The notes under the pieces are model-generated. The model did not search any database. It had not been told where the DNA came from and was given only the letters and a program-made list of their open reading frames with translations. A program made the position numbers and the translations under genes. This document shows, one piece after another, positions 1-13,026 of a stretch of 64,000 bases of DNA (position 1 is its first letter; every line of letters starts with the position of its first letter). This stretch comes from Microstegium vimineum (taxonomy: Eukaryota; Streptophyta; Magnoliopsida; Poales; Poaceae), in assembly GCA_022036555.1 (NCBI GenBank), contig CM039124.1, forward strand, positions 51,363,940-51,427,939, written 5' to 3'.

Positions 1-332
1 AAGCAGTTGCAGCGGCCCCTTGGCGGCCGCTCGACGGCGGTGGACTCCTCCATGAAGCTGAGCACCAAGCGGTCCAGCCCCATGGACCCCGCGGCGTCCC
101 CATCGCCGGCCGCGGGCGGCGGCAGCTTCTCGTCCTTGTCCCTCTCCTTCCCATCCGCGACGAACTTCTCCGACGCAGACACCCTCACCAGCAGCCTCCG
201 AAACCTCGACACCCTCGCCGTCGGCGCGGGCTGGTGCTGCGTCGTCGTCGGAAGCAGCGGCGGCTTCCCTTCCATGGCGGCGGCACCGTGGTGGTGGTGA
301 CCGTTCTTGAGCTGGAACGGCATCGATCGCAT
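1..332 (-). CDS. DUF506 (PDDEXK-like) family protein, 5' part only
   Basis: Read on the minus strand, an open frame begins at ATG 332-330 (alternative in-frame ATGs at 323 and 275) and runs off the left edge after 110 residues. The N-terminus MRSMPFQ followed by a basic FRRLLVRVSASEKF segment, then LDRLVLSFMEE, and the terminal PPRGRCNC at the window edge match the order of motifs in plant DUF506 proteins, which start MPF, carry a basic S-A-x-E-K stretch, and have a CNCFNGN-type cysteine motif. The family is predicted to have a PDDEXK nuclease-like fold, but its biochemical role is not established. No intron is visible in the part shown. A His4 run and Pro/Ala-rich linkers are low-complexity variations. 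The plus-strand frame over the same bases is a GC-rich shadow. The 323 start (MPF) is the more family-like choice. Confidence 0.85.
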   Translation of the reverse strand, partial: MRSMPFQLKNGHHHHGAAAMEGKPPLLPTTTQHQPAPTARVSRFRRLLVRVSASEKFVADGKERDKDEKLPPPAAGDGDAAGSMGLDRLVLSFMEESTAVERPPRGRCNC

Positions 333-700
333 GAAGCGCAGCGACTGACTACTACAACCACAACAACATCTTGCTAGCACAAGCAACCAACCAACCCAGA
401 ACCAACCGCACAAACACACCACCGGCCTAACCCAACCACCACTCCCAGCGTGCAGCGTTCTACTTCCCGTACGACGGCGGTTCGCCGGAGGCGACGGCCA
501 TTCCCGGCGAACGGCGGATGGGCACGCTCTCTCTCTGCTTTTTCCCTTCCCCCTCCCTCTCCTCTTTTTCACAGTTTACACGCAACGCGAGGGGGGGGAG
601 AAAAAACCACCAGGCGAGAAAGAGAGGGGTTCAAACGAGAGGACCCTCGGCGAATTTAAGGGGGGTGCGGTCTCAGGCGGGCCCACCATGACGTCGCCGT
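333..700 (-). promoter_or_regulatory. 5' leader and presumptive promoter of the DUF506 gene
   Basis: Immediately upstream of the minus-strand start lies CA-rich leader-like sequence (about 350-450), then pyrimidine-rich tracts. A weak TATA-like CCTTAAATT occurs on the minus strand at about 653-661, which would give a leader of roughly 290 nt. This is position-based inference only. Confidence 0.35.
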
Positions 701-2010
701 GCGGTGGGACCGAGCTATCAGTGGTAGTACGTGGCGGAGCCGGTCGCGCCGTGGGTCGCAGGGACGCCGGCACGCGTCCCGCGCCGTGGGATCACGGCGT
801 TGCTGTTCGTGCTAGGCAACGCGAAAAGACAGCGTTGCCCCACCGGCTTTGGCTGGTGGTTTCAGGTTGGGAGGGGTAGGGTCGGGATTTTCCGGGTATA
901 GGGTGCGGGAAGATGGTGTGCGGACGTGGGGAACGACAGCAGCGGACAGCAGAGTGGACTCGGTGGTGTACCGACTACCGGCTCGGTCCGTTCTGGATTT
1001 TATTTTCTGGAGATAGGGCTATTATTTAAATTTGATGTGCAGCGGTGGGGCCGGCAGAATACTTCAATCTAGAGAACTGTTTTTTTTGTACAAGGCTTAT
1101 TTTAATTTTCTTTCCATGCCTTTCGTCAAGTTCTTCGGCCACCTAATAGCAGGATTAATAACACTCATTGGGAGCTATTGTACGTGGCATTGTTTAAGGA
1201 GAGGGAAATCTTACATGAACCTTTTATTTTATGATAAAGTATTCTTTTTAGCCGAATATTATAGTGTCAGTAAATAAAGCATGGATAAACTCAGAATTTC
1301 GAGCGGTTAAACACGTCCGTCCAGATTCAACTTTTCGATTTAAATTCTTGATTTATTCCGAGATGAAATGTATGTGGACAGCGGGATATGTCATGAATTT
1401 GTTAATTTCAAGATCTTTTGCTCGGTCTTTAACTAAATGTTCGTAGAGATAGAATGAGTGTGTTTATAATGACCCATCAAAGCCACCACATCATATCTAT
1501 GCATGAATAGTATTTCATATGTTTCAAATTGTAATTCATTTAATTTTTTTAAACACAAGTTTAACCACTTATTTTATTAAAAAAATTGTGTAAATATAGT
1601 CAAATTTAAGTCATTCTTATAGACCTTTTGTTAAATAAGCAAGCCACAACAAAAGAAGTGATATTTTACATAACAATTTAAATAAGACGAATGATAAAAC
1701 TTAAGGTTAAAAAAGTCAAACAAACTAAGAATATAATTTAGAACGAATGGAGTAGTGATGTTTACGAGGCAGCATATATCGACACTCCCCCCGCCTCGAA
1801 TAATATCTCTATTTCAGATATTTTTTTTATGTACACTTATATATTCTCTAACCATAATTATGCTTATTTTGACATGACGCGTCCACGAAAGAGACAATTC
1901 TTCTGAACATATAATTTGTCGTGAACTCTCTCTGGTATAATTCGATAAATAGGTTTCTCGGAAACGCAGCGTACCTATGAGCATAAATCCCGCGAAATAC
2001 AGTTATACAA
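701..2010. other. Intergenic, AT-rich, degenerate MITE remnants
   Basis: No gene is recognised. The first 300 bases are GC-rich and may belong to the DUF506 promoter. From about 1486 to 1758 the sequence has the feel of a Stowaway-type MITE internal region, ending with a decayed copy of the 'gaac(g)gagggagta' terminus at about 1741-1755. Short open frames here have no recognisable content. Confidence 0.4.
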
Positions 2011-2253
2011 GGGTCTTGTTTAGTTGGCCCCAAAATTCCTAAAGTTTTCAAGATTCTCCATCATATTGAATCTTTAAACATATGCATGGAGTATTAAAGA
2101 TGAGTAAAATATATAACTAATTACACAGTTTGTTTGTAAATCCTGAAACGAATCTTTTGAATCTAGTTGCGATATGATTGGACAATAATTACCAAATAAA
2201 GCCGAAAGTGCTACAGTACCAAAATTTCTAAAGTTTTCGGAACTAAACAGGCC
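2011..2253. mobile_element. MITE with GG(T/C)CTTGTTTAGTT-type inverted ends
   Basis: The left end reads gtcttgtttagtt and the right end aactaaacaggcc. The interior carries phrases typical of a very abundant sorghum/maize MITE, including agattctccatcat, catgcatggagtatta, aatcttttgaatctagtt and gtgctacagta. A related copy lies at 57197-57475. The superfamily is not assigned. Confidence 0.7.
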
Positions 2254-3197
2254 AAAGGTAGTATGCAGACAAACAGTTAACCGCTATGCTTGCAATAATC
2301 CAGAACGGACATCTCTGGACACTCGTTGAATGCAGCAGTAGCACTACCATTAAATTTAGCGGCGTGATGATCGATGTTTCGTACACAACCAGACCCTCTG
2401 GCTCTATCTCCCTTGCCCGTCAGTTCGATACACCCACACGCCAATAGAATTGGTAGAGAATTTCAGGATAGACGACGACGTACTGTGGCGTGGTCAAATA
2501 ACGAGATGGCCGATCGAGCTGTCAACTTGCCATCCCTGCGAATTAACATGTACTCCGTACGTACGTACCGACGTAGTACTTGTACACCGTCGAGGTGCCG
2601 TGCGTGCATCGGTGCATTCTAGATCTAGCTGTAGTAGTGTAGGCGACTCGCTTTCGATCATCAGCGCCTCGGGGTAACGGGGGCTACGCCGACGGCGGCC
2701 TGGGTGGTGGGCGGCAGCGTCGGCGTCGGCGGCCACAAATGGCGCCGCCTGTCCGTCCCGTCCACTGTTGCGCAGTCGCGCGAAAAAACAGAGAGAGAGA
2801 GAGAGTGATTGGGCACGGAAAGACCGGCAGGCGGCACCGAGACACCGACGCCCTCCCGGCCCCAGCCCAGCCCAGCTCAGCCCCGTCATCAACCCCCTAC
2901 GTATCCTCACGGTCACGGGAAAGTCTGGCCGGGCCTGCGACCGGCGAGGTTACTTTTTTTTTCACCCCTGGACACAGCGGGAGTCATGCACAGCTAAACC
3001 CACGTACAGTTGCTTGCCGCTAATCTTAATTAAGCTGATCGATGGGTGTGTTATGAAACCATGATTGCCCGTTGCCACGTTCTTATTCTTTCAAACAAAA
3101 AAAAAAACATGCTACTCCACTGGATCGTTACCTCTGTTCAATGTTCATGGTCGTGGTGCTTGATGAGCAGAGCAGGAGTACGGGTCACCTGCTCATG
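2254..3197. other. Intergenic, partly GC-rich; no gene recognised
   Basis: The stretch holds a short (GA)n tract near 2790-2806 and a GC-rich block at 2690-2950 open in several frames. None of those frames shows a recognisable domain, and the openness is explained by base composition. Confidence 0.4.
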
Positions 3198-5331
3198 TGT
3201 AACACCCGAAAATTTGAATTTTTAAAATAGATTGAAATTGGGTTAATTTTAAATTTTGTGCTCATAAAAATGTAGGAAAATAAAAACATTTTCATCAAAT
3301 TAAAAATTGACCTAGGGTTTAGCAACCTTTGCTTGAGCATTCATGCCTCTGCATTATCTTTTTTGTAATGTTTGGTTTTGCAAAACTCAAAGCTTTTCAA
3401 AACGGTTTAGAAAATGGTTTTCAAAAAGGATTTAACAAAAGCTTTGAAAACAAAAAGAAAAGGAAAAGGATCAAATCCTCTCTTCCTCACCTTCTGGCCC
3501 AACCAGCCCAGTCGGCCTGGTTCCCTCTCCCTCCTTCCTTTCCCCTCACTTCCTCCCGCATGGGCCACATTGACTCGGCCCAGCTCTTCCTCCCTTCGCC
3601 TCGGCCCAGTTCGCGCAGGGAACCGCCCTCCCCTTTCCCCTTACCGCTGACACGTCGACCCCGCTTGTCAGTGCCCATTTTCTTCCTCAAGTAGAGTCCG
3701 CACGGGACTCTGTTCGTTGAGCTGCGTCCGCCTCGCGTGCGGGCATATGCGCCCCGGACTCCCCCACCTGTCCCTTTAAATAGCGAGGTCGTGACGCCTC
3801 CTCTCGAACCCTCCAATCTCCTCGCCTCGCCTTGAGCTCCAGTCGCCCCACCTCGGATTCCGCCGAGGAGCAGCCGCAGCCGCGAGCTCGCTTGCCTATT
3901 GAACACCGTCGTGAAGCAAGCCGCCGTCGTCTCCGATGCGTTTGGAAGCTCCAGCGCTGCCTCGTGTCGGGTTCCTCGCTCTGAAACCTCCTTGGTAAGC
4001 TTCGCAAGGTTCTGGGGTCCTTGTTTTCGCTTACCAGGGCTTGCCTGACCTCACCATCGATTGCAGAGAGCTGCCGCCCGTTGCTGCTCATTGCCAACCG
4101 CGTCCATCCATCTCCGGTCCTCACCGTGGCCCTAGGTGAGATCGCATCTTCCTCCTCTATCTCCCAGTCTTTACTCCTTGGAAAACCGAGCTCGCTGGCC
4201 CCCAACCGAGCTACTCCGGCAAGAAACGCCGCCGGCAATGGCCTCTGCTGCCATGCTCTTCACTATACCCGGTCGAATCCCCTATTCCTTCCTCTGTGAT
4301 CTAATTAGATCCATCCATCCACGATCCAAAGGTCCACAAAGCCCCGTACCCCTTCGTTTGCAAAGTTGCTAAAGAGACCCTGAGCTCTTTGTTAATCAAC
4401 CCGCGGTCCAGAACCTGACGGGAATAAATCCGAATTTCCTTATTTATTTCTATTCGAAAATAGTTCCATCTATTCTCATAATTGCCATCCAACTTGTTTT
4501 GACCCTAAATCATTCTCTTGAGTTCATTATTCATAAAAATATCCCTAAAATCTTCCGGGGAATTTTTCCGGCTTTTTCAGAACCTTTTCTCATTTTTCTA
4601 TGAGCTTAATCTAATTTTTAGATGCTCCAAAATATATTTTCGTGAGCTCCAAATACTTTATTTGGGTTCATAATATTCCAAAGTGTCTCCGAGAATTTTC
4701 CCAGAATTTTTGGAGACTTCGGAGTATTTTTGGTGACTTAAATATTAATTCTAGACTTTTCTAGAATTATTTTATTCTGAAAATAAATAATAAATATCTG
4801 AATTTTCCACCCGCCCTCAAAGCCCATGTGCAATAATTCTAATAAATCTCAAAAGTCCTTGCATTTATTTACTAATGGGCTTTGATGTTTAATTGGCCCA
4901 TTAGTGAATATATGGAGGTGCAACATCAATTAGTACCATATCGCTAATTGATGAGTTGTGCGGAGTTTTTCTCCCTATATATATCTATCAGCTTCTTGCC
5001 AAAGCACACCACATCTACTGCAAGAAGAGCCTCTGGTTTGGGAAATCCTCGGCGAGCTTTTTCGGCTAATAACTTTGACGTCCTCCGCCGATTCTGAGTA
5101 CATCATGAGGTCTGTCTCGCCGTTCTCTTTACCATAGTATATCTCTTTTGTCCGATCCACCACCGTATGACCATCTTCGCTTTATTTCCTCGTTCCCGGC
5201 GAGGTGCCGTATAGTTACTCCGCTGTTCTTCGTCTTTGCCTCGATCATCAAGTGTCGCGCCGTTCCTGGTTCCAAGCTGCATGCGCCCCACCCTCGTGCA
5301 GCCACTGTTGGTCTTCCGTTGCGACGCCCCT

Positions 5332-5523
5332 GCTGGACCGACCGTGGAGGTGCCCACCGGCAGCTGGCAGGCAAGCCGTATCCTCCCTCACAGCAGCAAC
5401 ACCTCTTCCCCTCACGTACACTTCCATGCTGGACCGACCGTGGAGGTGCCCACCGGCAGCTGGTAGGCAAGCCGTATCCTCCCTCACAGCAGCAACACCT
5501 CTTCCCCTCACGTACACTTCCAT
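5332..5523 (+). repeat. Two tandem 96-bp units inside the LTR
   Basis: The units 5332-5427 and 5428-5523 each begin gctggaccgaccgtgg and are nearly identical. The 96-bp length is a multiple of three, so frames run through both copies. No protein function is inferred. Confidence 0.9.
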
Positions 5524-7251
5524 GTTCTGTACGAGAGCCAAAAGAAGAAGCAAGGTATAACTTATTTACAAGTTTGCCACTCAATCTTTTAGTCCCCGCC
5601 GTTTAATCGGTTTACTTCCGTTTCTTTCCGTTTCAGTTGCATTAGATTCATTTCATCAAGATCTATGTTTTAAACCCCCAATAATATATGTTTTGCAACT
5701 TTGAAAATAATTATTTATCTAATGGTTTTAAAATCAACTAAGTTTCAATCTTTAATCTTGTATAGAAAATCATGTTTAATTCATAATTTATTCGTTTTAG
5801 ATCCGTTTTAGCCCGTTCAAGTTGCGTTGGTTTTGTAACAATAAGATCTACATGTTAGTAACAGTAATAAACATGTTTTATTCTTTCAAATAAAATGATA
5901 ATCAATTAATCTATAAGCAATGGTTTTTCCAATTAAAACTAATCTATGTTTTCACCTCGATGTTTTCCTAAATAAAATATATTTAGTTTAATCTTGTTTT
6001 TCCAAGAAAATATAATGTGACTTAATCTAATTTGGGTATTTCTCTGAAATATCCTAACCATGCTTTTTATACATAAAATAAACGAAGTCTAGTTTTCTTT
6101 TAAAAGCTAAATCTTCGGTGGTTGTTTCTTTTCGTTATAGATCCGATTAGCGTGATTCTCGCGTCTGCGTGATCGTAGCAATACGTAGATTTCTTTTAAA
6201 CCTTTTTCATTGATTGATGTATTGTTCTAAAGTAGATATATTGTATGTTTTGTATGATTGTTCATATGTTTGTGTGGTATTTATGATCTTGTCCAATCGG
6301 TGAGATTTACGTGGAGATCAAGAAGAAGTCATCAGAAGATCGAGAATCAAGTGAAGAAAGGATCTAAGAGTTTAAGGCAAGTATAACATGGGATCATCCT
6401 TGTTACCTATTCACTTTAATCAATATATTCATATTACATGTGTCTAATTTTGATTCCTATTAGATCTATATCATAGCTTTGTTATCCCCTTTACCTTGTC
6501 ACCAATGGGTTACTATGCATATGGGTAGTTTTGCTATGCTGAACATGAAGAATATTGACTAATGGATATATGCAACGTTGATTAAAATTGGCTTTTATAA
6601 CAACATGGAATAGGACCCCACTGTAGGGCAAAAGCTGAGACTTAAATGCAACCATGAGTGCTATAATGGCTCTGACTTTAGTTAAGTATGAAGTTTGGAC
6701 TAGCATGCTTGTGGTTCGTGAAAGACACCTTTGCCGAGTTGGTTATGTGGTGTAGCTTGTGTGGGGACCACTGCGGGTGGTACCATCGGGGTGTCCCATA
6801 TACCCCTTTGCATTGGGTCCGTAGGGTCCGCTACATGCTAGAAAGAGTTTTTGAAAGACTTCATAGTGTACCCTGCCCGCTCACCTTGGAAGTGTTTTGG
6901 GAGTCATGATCCGGGCATATGGGCAACACAACTTGTGGGTAAAGTGCGTAACCTCTGCAGAGTGTAAAACTATCATGATAGCCGTGCTCACGGTCACGAG
7001 CGGCTCGGAAAACTCACAATGTTAGATACTCATGTTGTTGAACAACTTATGATGGTAAGTTTGGAGATATGATATATGAGATTGTTTCATTAATGATCAT
7101 GTGATTATCAACTGGGTTAAGCATAACTAAAACTAATTGTTGTTAAAACTTGACCAAGTTAAAAGCAACCGCAGTAAGCCAGTGTCAGCCTTTTGAGCTT
7201 CATAACCCTATATTATTCTTGCTGAGTACTTTAAGTGCTCACCTTGCCTTA

Positions 7252-7299
7252 TCAACCATACCAGATTTGCAAGAGTCAACCATACCAGATTTGCAAGAG
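7252..7299 (+). repeat. 24-bp tandem duplication near the LTR 3' end
   Basis: Two adjacent copies of a 24-mer beginning tcaaccataccag lie at 7252-7275 and 7276-7299. Confidence 0.9.
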
Positions 7300-7535
7300 T
7301 TAAAGGAGTTAGGCTTGTGATCAACCAGTCAGTTGTCCCTGTGAAGTTAGAGCCTTCGTCTGAAGTTTGGAGTCGTCTTTCCGCTGTTTGCTGTGTTGAG
7401 GTTATCCTTTGACCTTATATGTTATATATTTAAGTATTATCGATATTTTCTTAATTTATGGTTATATGTAAGATTTGACTTCTTGGGGTCACATATGGTG
7501 TAAATCTGGTTTTATCTTTAAAACCGGGTGTGACA

Positions 7536-8784
7536 TTGATGATTGCTCTGGGTCCGGAACCGGGCCGCAGTGTTTCGTACTGTACTTGACCTTGCACCGA
7601 CCAGGCATGAATGGATGGACGTACGACGACTCATCCTCAGCTCCTCGGCTGCTCACTCACTCACATGAGACATGACCATGCCGCATGCATGAGCACGCCC
7701 ACGCTCACACACGCAGATGACCACTCATTCGAAATATAGTGCACATTAATTTTATCTCTATGAAACTTTTTTTTATTCTAAAAAAAATTATCATCTCTCT
7801 TTAGTAATATTATACCACATTAACATATTTATTATTAATTGGCATATTTAATGTTTATAAAATTTTAATAAAATCTTATTAAAACTAGCTTTACAATCTG
7901 TTTCTCTTCTGTCTTCTTCTCTAGATGTCAGTATTTAGTCAGCATATAGTCTACTATTATACTTGCTCCATAGTATGTCTACGTTGTCGCTGATTTGCTC
8001 GCACGACGTAGCTGATGGTTCCGTTCCGGCCGCGGTTTATTGATTACCGCCTCTTAACTCTGTCGCCGGCGTCTCGCGCTGCCTGCACTGTCCTGGGGAC
8101 GCCGCTCCATCCATGTCCTTCCAAACACAAGCCCGCTGCTTGCCCTGGCCCCTTGATGGCGCTGATTAATTGGGATCGAGGGCACCATATGGTACGAGGG
8201 TGGCCCCAAAAACCTCCAAGGGCGCTGTCAATTGTCATTGCATTGGAAACTAAGATGGGCCTCCCCGTCCCCTAGGGTCATCAGCTTATTTTCGGCTGGA
8301 AGCTTCTGCATTATTCCAGTTAGCCAGCTAGGTGTGCTTGTCGTCTGTTTCAACAGTTTTGGACAAGAAAAAGAAAAACTACTACTTAAAACACAAATTC
8401 AGCAACCGCATAAACTTACTTACGTACTCAGACATCGATTACCATGGTGCTAATAACCCATGTTTCAGTTTAAAAAAAAAACCCCATGTTTGAGCGACAG
8501 GTGACGAGATTGTTTTAATCTCGTACGGAGTATACTAGACATTACTGAGTGCACTGGACATGGTTTCACTAAATTCGACGGATGAGTAAGGACATGTTTA
8601 AATCCTTTGTCAAATCATAAATGACAAATGACAAATAAAGTTGATAAATTTTTTGTTAATTTATAGTGTTTGTATTCCTTGGCAAATGACAAATGACAAA
8701 TGTTATATACAAAGACAATTCTACCCCTAATATCGTCATGTCACGCGTATGAGACAAAACGCAGCGTTGTTTTCCTCGGCAGAA
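7536..8784. other. Intergenic; no gene recognised
   Basis: Mixed-composition sequence. Around 8590-8705 it contains repeated 'aaatgacaaatgacaaat' phrases that look like a decayed MITE end. No coding signal was recognised on either strand. Confidence 0.4.
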
Positions 8785-9173
8785 CTGGATAAAGCCTGTG
8801 CAAACTACAACTTCGTGAAAACCCGTGCAAACTAAGATAAAAAAGTTATCTAAATTCACAAAAAAAATCACACATGTAGATGATACGATGATATACAACC
8901 ATATAAAATATCTTGTCCAAACTTGACTTCGTTTGTTAGATATAAAAATAACAAATTTCTAACAAATCATCTGGACACCTTTCTGGCTTGAAATTTCTTA
9001 TTTTTATATCTCACAAGTGAAGTAGAGTTTGGACAAGATATTTTACAAAATTGTGTACCATCGTATCATCTACACGTGTGATTTTTTTGGTGAATTTAGA
9101 CAACTTTTTTGTCATGGTTTGTACGAGTTTTCACGAAGGTTATGGTTTGCACTGATACGTTGCCCTGGATAAA
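8785..9173. mobile_element. Foldback/MULE-like MITE with long inverted repeats and 9-bp direct flanks
   Basis: An arm of about 140 bp starting gtgcaaact (8798) is repeated in inverted, diverged form up to about 9152. Both arms share phrases such as cttcgtgaaaac, aaaaaagtt, ctaaattcac, gtagatgatacgatg and aatatcttgtccaaact. The 9-mer CTGGATAAA flanks the structure at 8785-8793 and 9165-9173, the length expected of a Mutator-type target duplication. The left outer end seems to lack about 9 bp present at the right end. Confidence 0.7.
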
Positions 9174-10116
9174 ACCCACCGTTAGATTACTATTACTGCA
9201 GTAATATATTCGTGCGTCGGGCAACTTGCAGACGTGATGACGTGTGTGCCTCACAGATTAATTAAGATAAGCCCGATGCCGTAAGCTTAATTAAGCGACG
9301 GCGACGCTCGGCGACCTTGCGGTGGAAGCTAGCTAGCCAGGGCAGGTTGGTTGTCTGAGGCCGACGAGTTTTTCTTTTTTTACTCCTTTTCATTTTCTTT
9401 CCCTTTCATTCAACTGTCGTGGTGAATTATTCACCCGGCTCGTCATCAATCAATCAATCATTCTCCATATATCCACCCGCCCGTGCCGACCCTTGTTGAT
9501 GACCCGGAAAACGGGAAAGGGATAGCGTAATGGAGATTAACCACCCAAACCACGAAACAAATAAAATCACACCCGATCGAACGTCATGACTGTTAGCTCT
9601 CGCTTTTTTTTTTCTCGTCGGAGCTCCCTCAAATTCATTTGAAGCTAACGTCGTATATATGTGCCCGTACTGCCTTTAATTTACAAAAGAAAAAACGTTC
9701 TAGAAGCGGTGAAGGAATTGAAGCCCGAGGCAAAGGCGAGCTGAAAGGAACTCGTCAAATGGCCATAAATCCTACATCAGTCACTGTCGCTTATATGTAC
9801 CTCCCCACGAGGCCACAACCTATCCTAGCCGAATTATTGCTTCTTCGCGGATTATGCGAGTTATAGTTGCATTTCTTTTTTCTTGTCAATGTCAACCACT
9901 GGCTATCTAGCTAGGTCAGTCGATCAGACAATCAACCCAACGCAAGCAAAAGATCTCTCTACCATATCCTCCTTGTTTACGCGATGACAGCAAAATTTGG
10001 AATGTTTTGGAAGTAGAGATTGTTATTATATGTACAATTGAGTGTCATCGTTTTCTTAAATGTATAGAATGCAAATTTACGAAAATATATTATATTTGAT
10101 TTCCTTTCTTCCCCTT

Positions 10117-10138
10117 TCTTCTTCTTCTTCTTCTTCTT

Positions 10139-10168
<30 letters not shown>
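10117..10168. repeat. (TTC)n microsatellite
   Basis: About 17 uninterrupted ttc units. Confidence 0.95.
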
Positions 10169-10169
<1 letters not shown>

Positions 10170-10204
10170 AGTAATCCCTAAATTTGAAATTATAAGTTTA
10201 TTTA

Positions 10205-10313
10205 GGCCTTGTTTGGAACGCGGGATTTTTTTCCCGTTCCTACGTTTTTCCTGTGAAAATGAACTGATTCCTATGAAATTCCTGCGTGATTCCTACGTTC
10301 CAAACAGACCCTT
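10205..10313. mobile_element. Short MITE, about 110 bp
   Basis: Inverted ends ttgtttggaacg and cgttccaaacaga bound a GC-moderate interior, with taggcc on the left and acccta on the right. Non-coding. Confidence 0.6.
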
Positions 10314-10586
10314 AGGTTCTAGGTACATATATACCTTTTGTAATGAAATATAATATATATATATATATAATATGTTTAAGTACTTAATATAATTCCATAT
10401 ATTAATTTGGAATAGAGAAAGTAACACAAAAAAAAACTAAACTAGTGTGAAAGAAATCTCCCCCGATATAATTTTAGTTAGTGCCAACTTAATTTTAGAG
10501 TTATGGTTACTTCTAGGTACAATCAATTGGTGCAACTTAAACTCCGGATATAGGAAGGAAATATATTGCACACTAGTTCTGATAAA

Positions 10587-10705
<119 letters not shown>

Positions 10706-12725
10706 GGTTTCTATATGTGGTCGTTCTCAAACGACGTCGGACAACTGTCTTAAACAAAAACTCTTACTTCGTAGATGAGTGTCATGAGCTAGGTAAGCAC
10801 ATAGTACTCATATATTATATCCTACTATGGATGAAGTATACAGTGGTAGTCAAGATCAGAAGTGTGGCCCGGCCCGTTGATTTAATTTGGATCGTCGTGT
10901 GAAGTCATCTGATCTGCTGTATATATGGGAATAAAAGGCACATCAACCAACCGTGTACTACGTGTGTGCACGAGCGCTGCAGTCGTAAGCCGAGTGATTG
11001 GTACTACGTAGTACGGTTGAGCATCAATGTCATTGTACAGTGGTACTACCTGTACTATGGTTTGATGCAGGAAAGTACGGTAGTAAATAGAAATTGCATC
11101 GGAGGGCCTGATGCAGTACCACCACTGGTTATTGGTTAACCACCGCATGATGATGACTGTGAAGACTTTTCCTCGCCCAAGCCAAGCCCGTCTCTGTCTG
11201 CGACTGCGCGTCGGTCTGTGACTGTGAGGTGTTGGTGCTGTTGGCCTGGCCCTGCTGCTCTCGAGGTCTCGCGCCGTAGTGGACTGGACCGTGGTGCAAC
11301 GGCATAAAAACGTACTACGAGCATCCGAACGAACAAAGCTGCGGCGACTGCGAGCAAACATGGGAGCAGGCACGAGCGGATTGAACCGCGACGATTCCAC
11401 GCCAGGGACTCTCCTAGTAGTAGTATACTGGACCACGCACGCAACGCAAACATGTACGTACAGTACCGTCGGTACGAATACCACCACATGCGTCATTTGT
11501 CGTTTCGTGCCGCACGCACCCACATGCACAGCTGCAGGCGGGGCCTAGCTAGCTCCCGACACGAGCCGATCGACGGGACATGGAGATGGAGCCCGGCCTG
11601 GACGTCGCCGTCGGCATCCTGCGCTTGCCTGCGCTGGGTGTCGGCGTCTCTCCCGCTGCCGCCACGGCGGAGGCCACTGGTGAACACTGGGCAAGTGGCT
11701 GGACGGACAGAGAGCGAGCGAGCTCTAGCAAACCTGCACCTGCTGCCGTGCCGACTGCCGAGTCAGCAGCAGGGAGGGAGCGTCCTCCGTGTGAGTGTGA
11801 CTCTGACTCTGACTCTGACTCTGACAGTCACGTACACGCACGCGTGGGGGGGCCCGCCTGCTGTCGCCGTGATTCCGACCGTACGCCTTGGATCGGACGG
11901 CACCGGCGGGTCCCTCCCTCCGCCGGTGACGCGTGGTGGGGCCGCGCCTCTCTGCACTGCGTGTCTCTGTCTCTCTACTCCGGACTCTTTCGCGCGCAGC
12001 AACTGCTGCGTCACGGATATGCATGCGTTGCGGCGGCAGGATTGTTCGTGTCCCCTGTTGTTGTTGCTGCTGCCACATGGTGATTCATAATCATACTGTA
12101 CCCCCGTGCAAGGTGCAACACATAGTACCAACATACGATCGTCACGAAAACCGGTCCGGTGTGCCATGATGAATTCCGAATTCGTACTATACGCGGCGCC
12201 GCCCGCGGCGGCTTCGACCAGACGAAACCCAGGCTACGCTAGCACGATCGTGCTACCACGTCGCCACGTTACAAGGCCACATGCCGCCGCCGTGTTAAAA
12301 AATCGCCGTGGTCCGTGGCGGCGAGGCGAGGCGAGGCGGGCAGGGAAAGATGGAGGGACGACACGGCGCATGGCCGGCACCGCTATACGCACGCACCGTG
12401 GTCCGTGGCCGGCGAGACGCAGGGTCTTGACGTCCAGTTGAGCGGTGGGTCCGGTTGGATCTCGATTAGATGGTCCGGTCCGGTCCATGCACGGGGTCGC
12501 GACTCGCGAGGGCATCATCGTCTTCTGACTCTTCTCGAGGGCTCACATCATCTGCTCTCTATCTGGCTGGCTGGCTGTTGCTTCCACGCAAAAGCGAGAC
12601 ACCGGTAACTGTTTCCCGTGATTAGAGTGTCCGGCGGCCCCCCTATTCGTTCTTTCTTCCTGTCGAGGTCCAGTCATCCACGACGGGCGACGGAGACTCT
12701 GTCCAACTATCCTCGTCTCAATCAC

Positions 12726-12948
12726 TCAGTCCCATAAATAAACACAGTTATTTGACTTCTATAATTTCTTTTTGACTAGAATTTTTTTTTAAATAATAAA
12801 ATAAATAGACCTTTATGAAAATATATTTAACGATAAAATAAATCATAATAAAACAAGTAATATTTATTAAAATATTTTGAATAAGACGAACGGTCAAACA
12901 ACAATCATCGAAGTCAAAGAATTGTGTTTATTTAGGGGACGGAGGGAG
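12726..12948. mobile_element. Stowaway-like MITE
   Basis: The ends agtcccataaataaacacag and gtgtttatttaggggacg are imperfect inverted repeats and the right end continues into gagggagg. The interior is AT-rich and non-coding. Confidence 0.65.
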
Positions 12949-13026
12949 GAGAACCAAGGAATAAAGTTACAATCGATCCAAACATAACAACAGGACTAAA
13001 TTTTAGGGAGTAAAGCTAAATTTTAA

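Larger units (their letters stand above)
3198..7535 (+). mobile_element. Large Gypsy-type LTR, probably a solo LTR (4.3 kb)
   Basis: The element starts TGTAACACCCG and ends CGGGTGTGACA, i.e. TG...CA with inverted ends, as in long-LTR Gypsy elements. An internal promoter is visible: a TATA-like TTTAAATAG at about 3775-3783 is followed by a pyrimidine-rich, GC-rich leader. The later half is AT-rich, and near the 3' end is the phrase ttgctgagtacttt...gtgctcaccttgcc, which I associate with long grass Gypsy LTRs. No gag or pol coding is present, so this is either a solo LTR or a non-autonomous element. The flanks (tcatg on the left, ttgat on the right) do not form a 5-bp target duplication, so it is old, recombined or imprecisely bounded. 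It contains two small tandem duplications, at 5332-5523 and 7252-7299. Confidence 0.7.

Noticed and set aside
7..300. Plus-strand open frame at the left edge
   Set aside because: It is the shadow of the DUF506 exon on the minus strand, which has the recognisable motifs.
3487..4299. Overlapping frames around 3.5-4.3 kb
   Set aside because: They fall in the GC-rich leader of the long LTR downstream of its TATA box.
11136..12170. Several 100-210 codon frames on both strands
   Set aside because: GC-rich sequence is open in many frames at once; no domain, no consistent start and no splice pattern.
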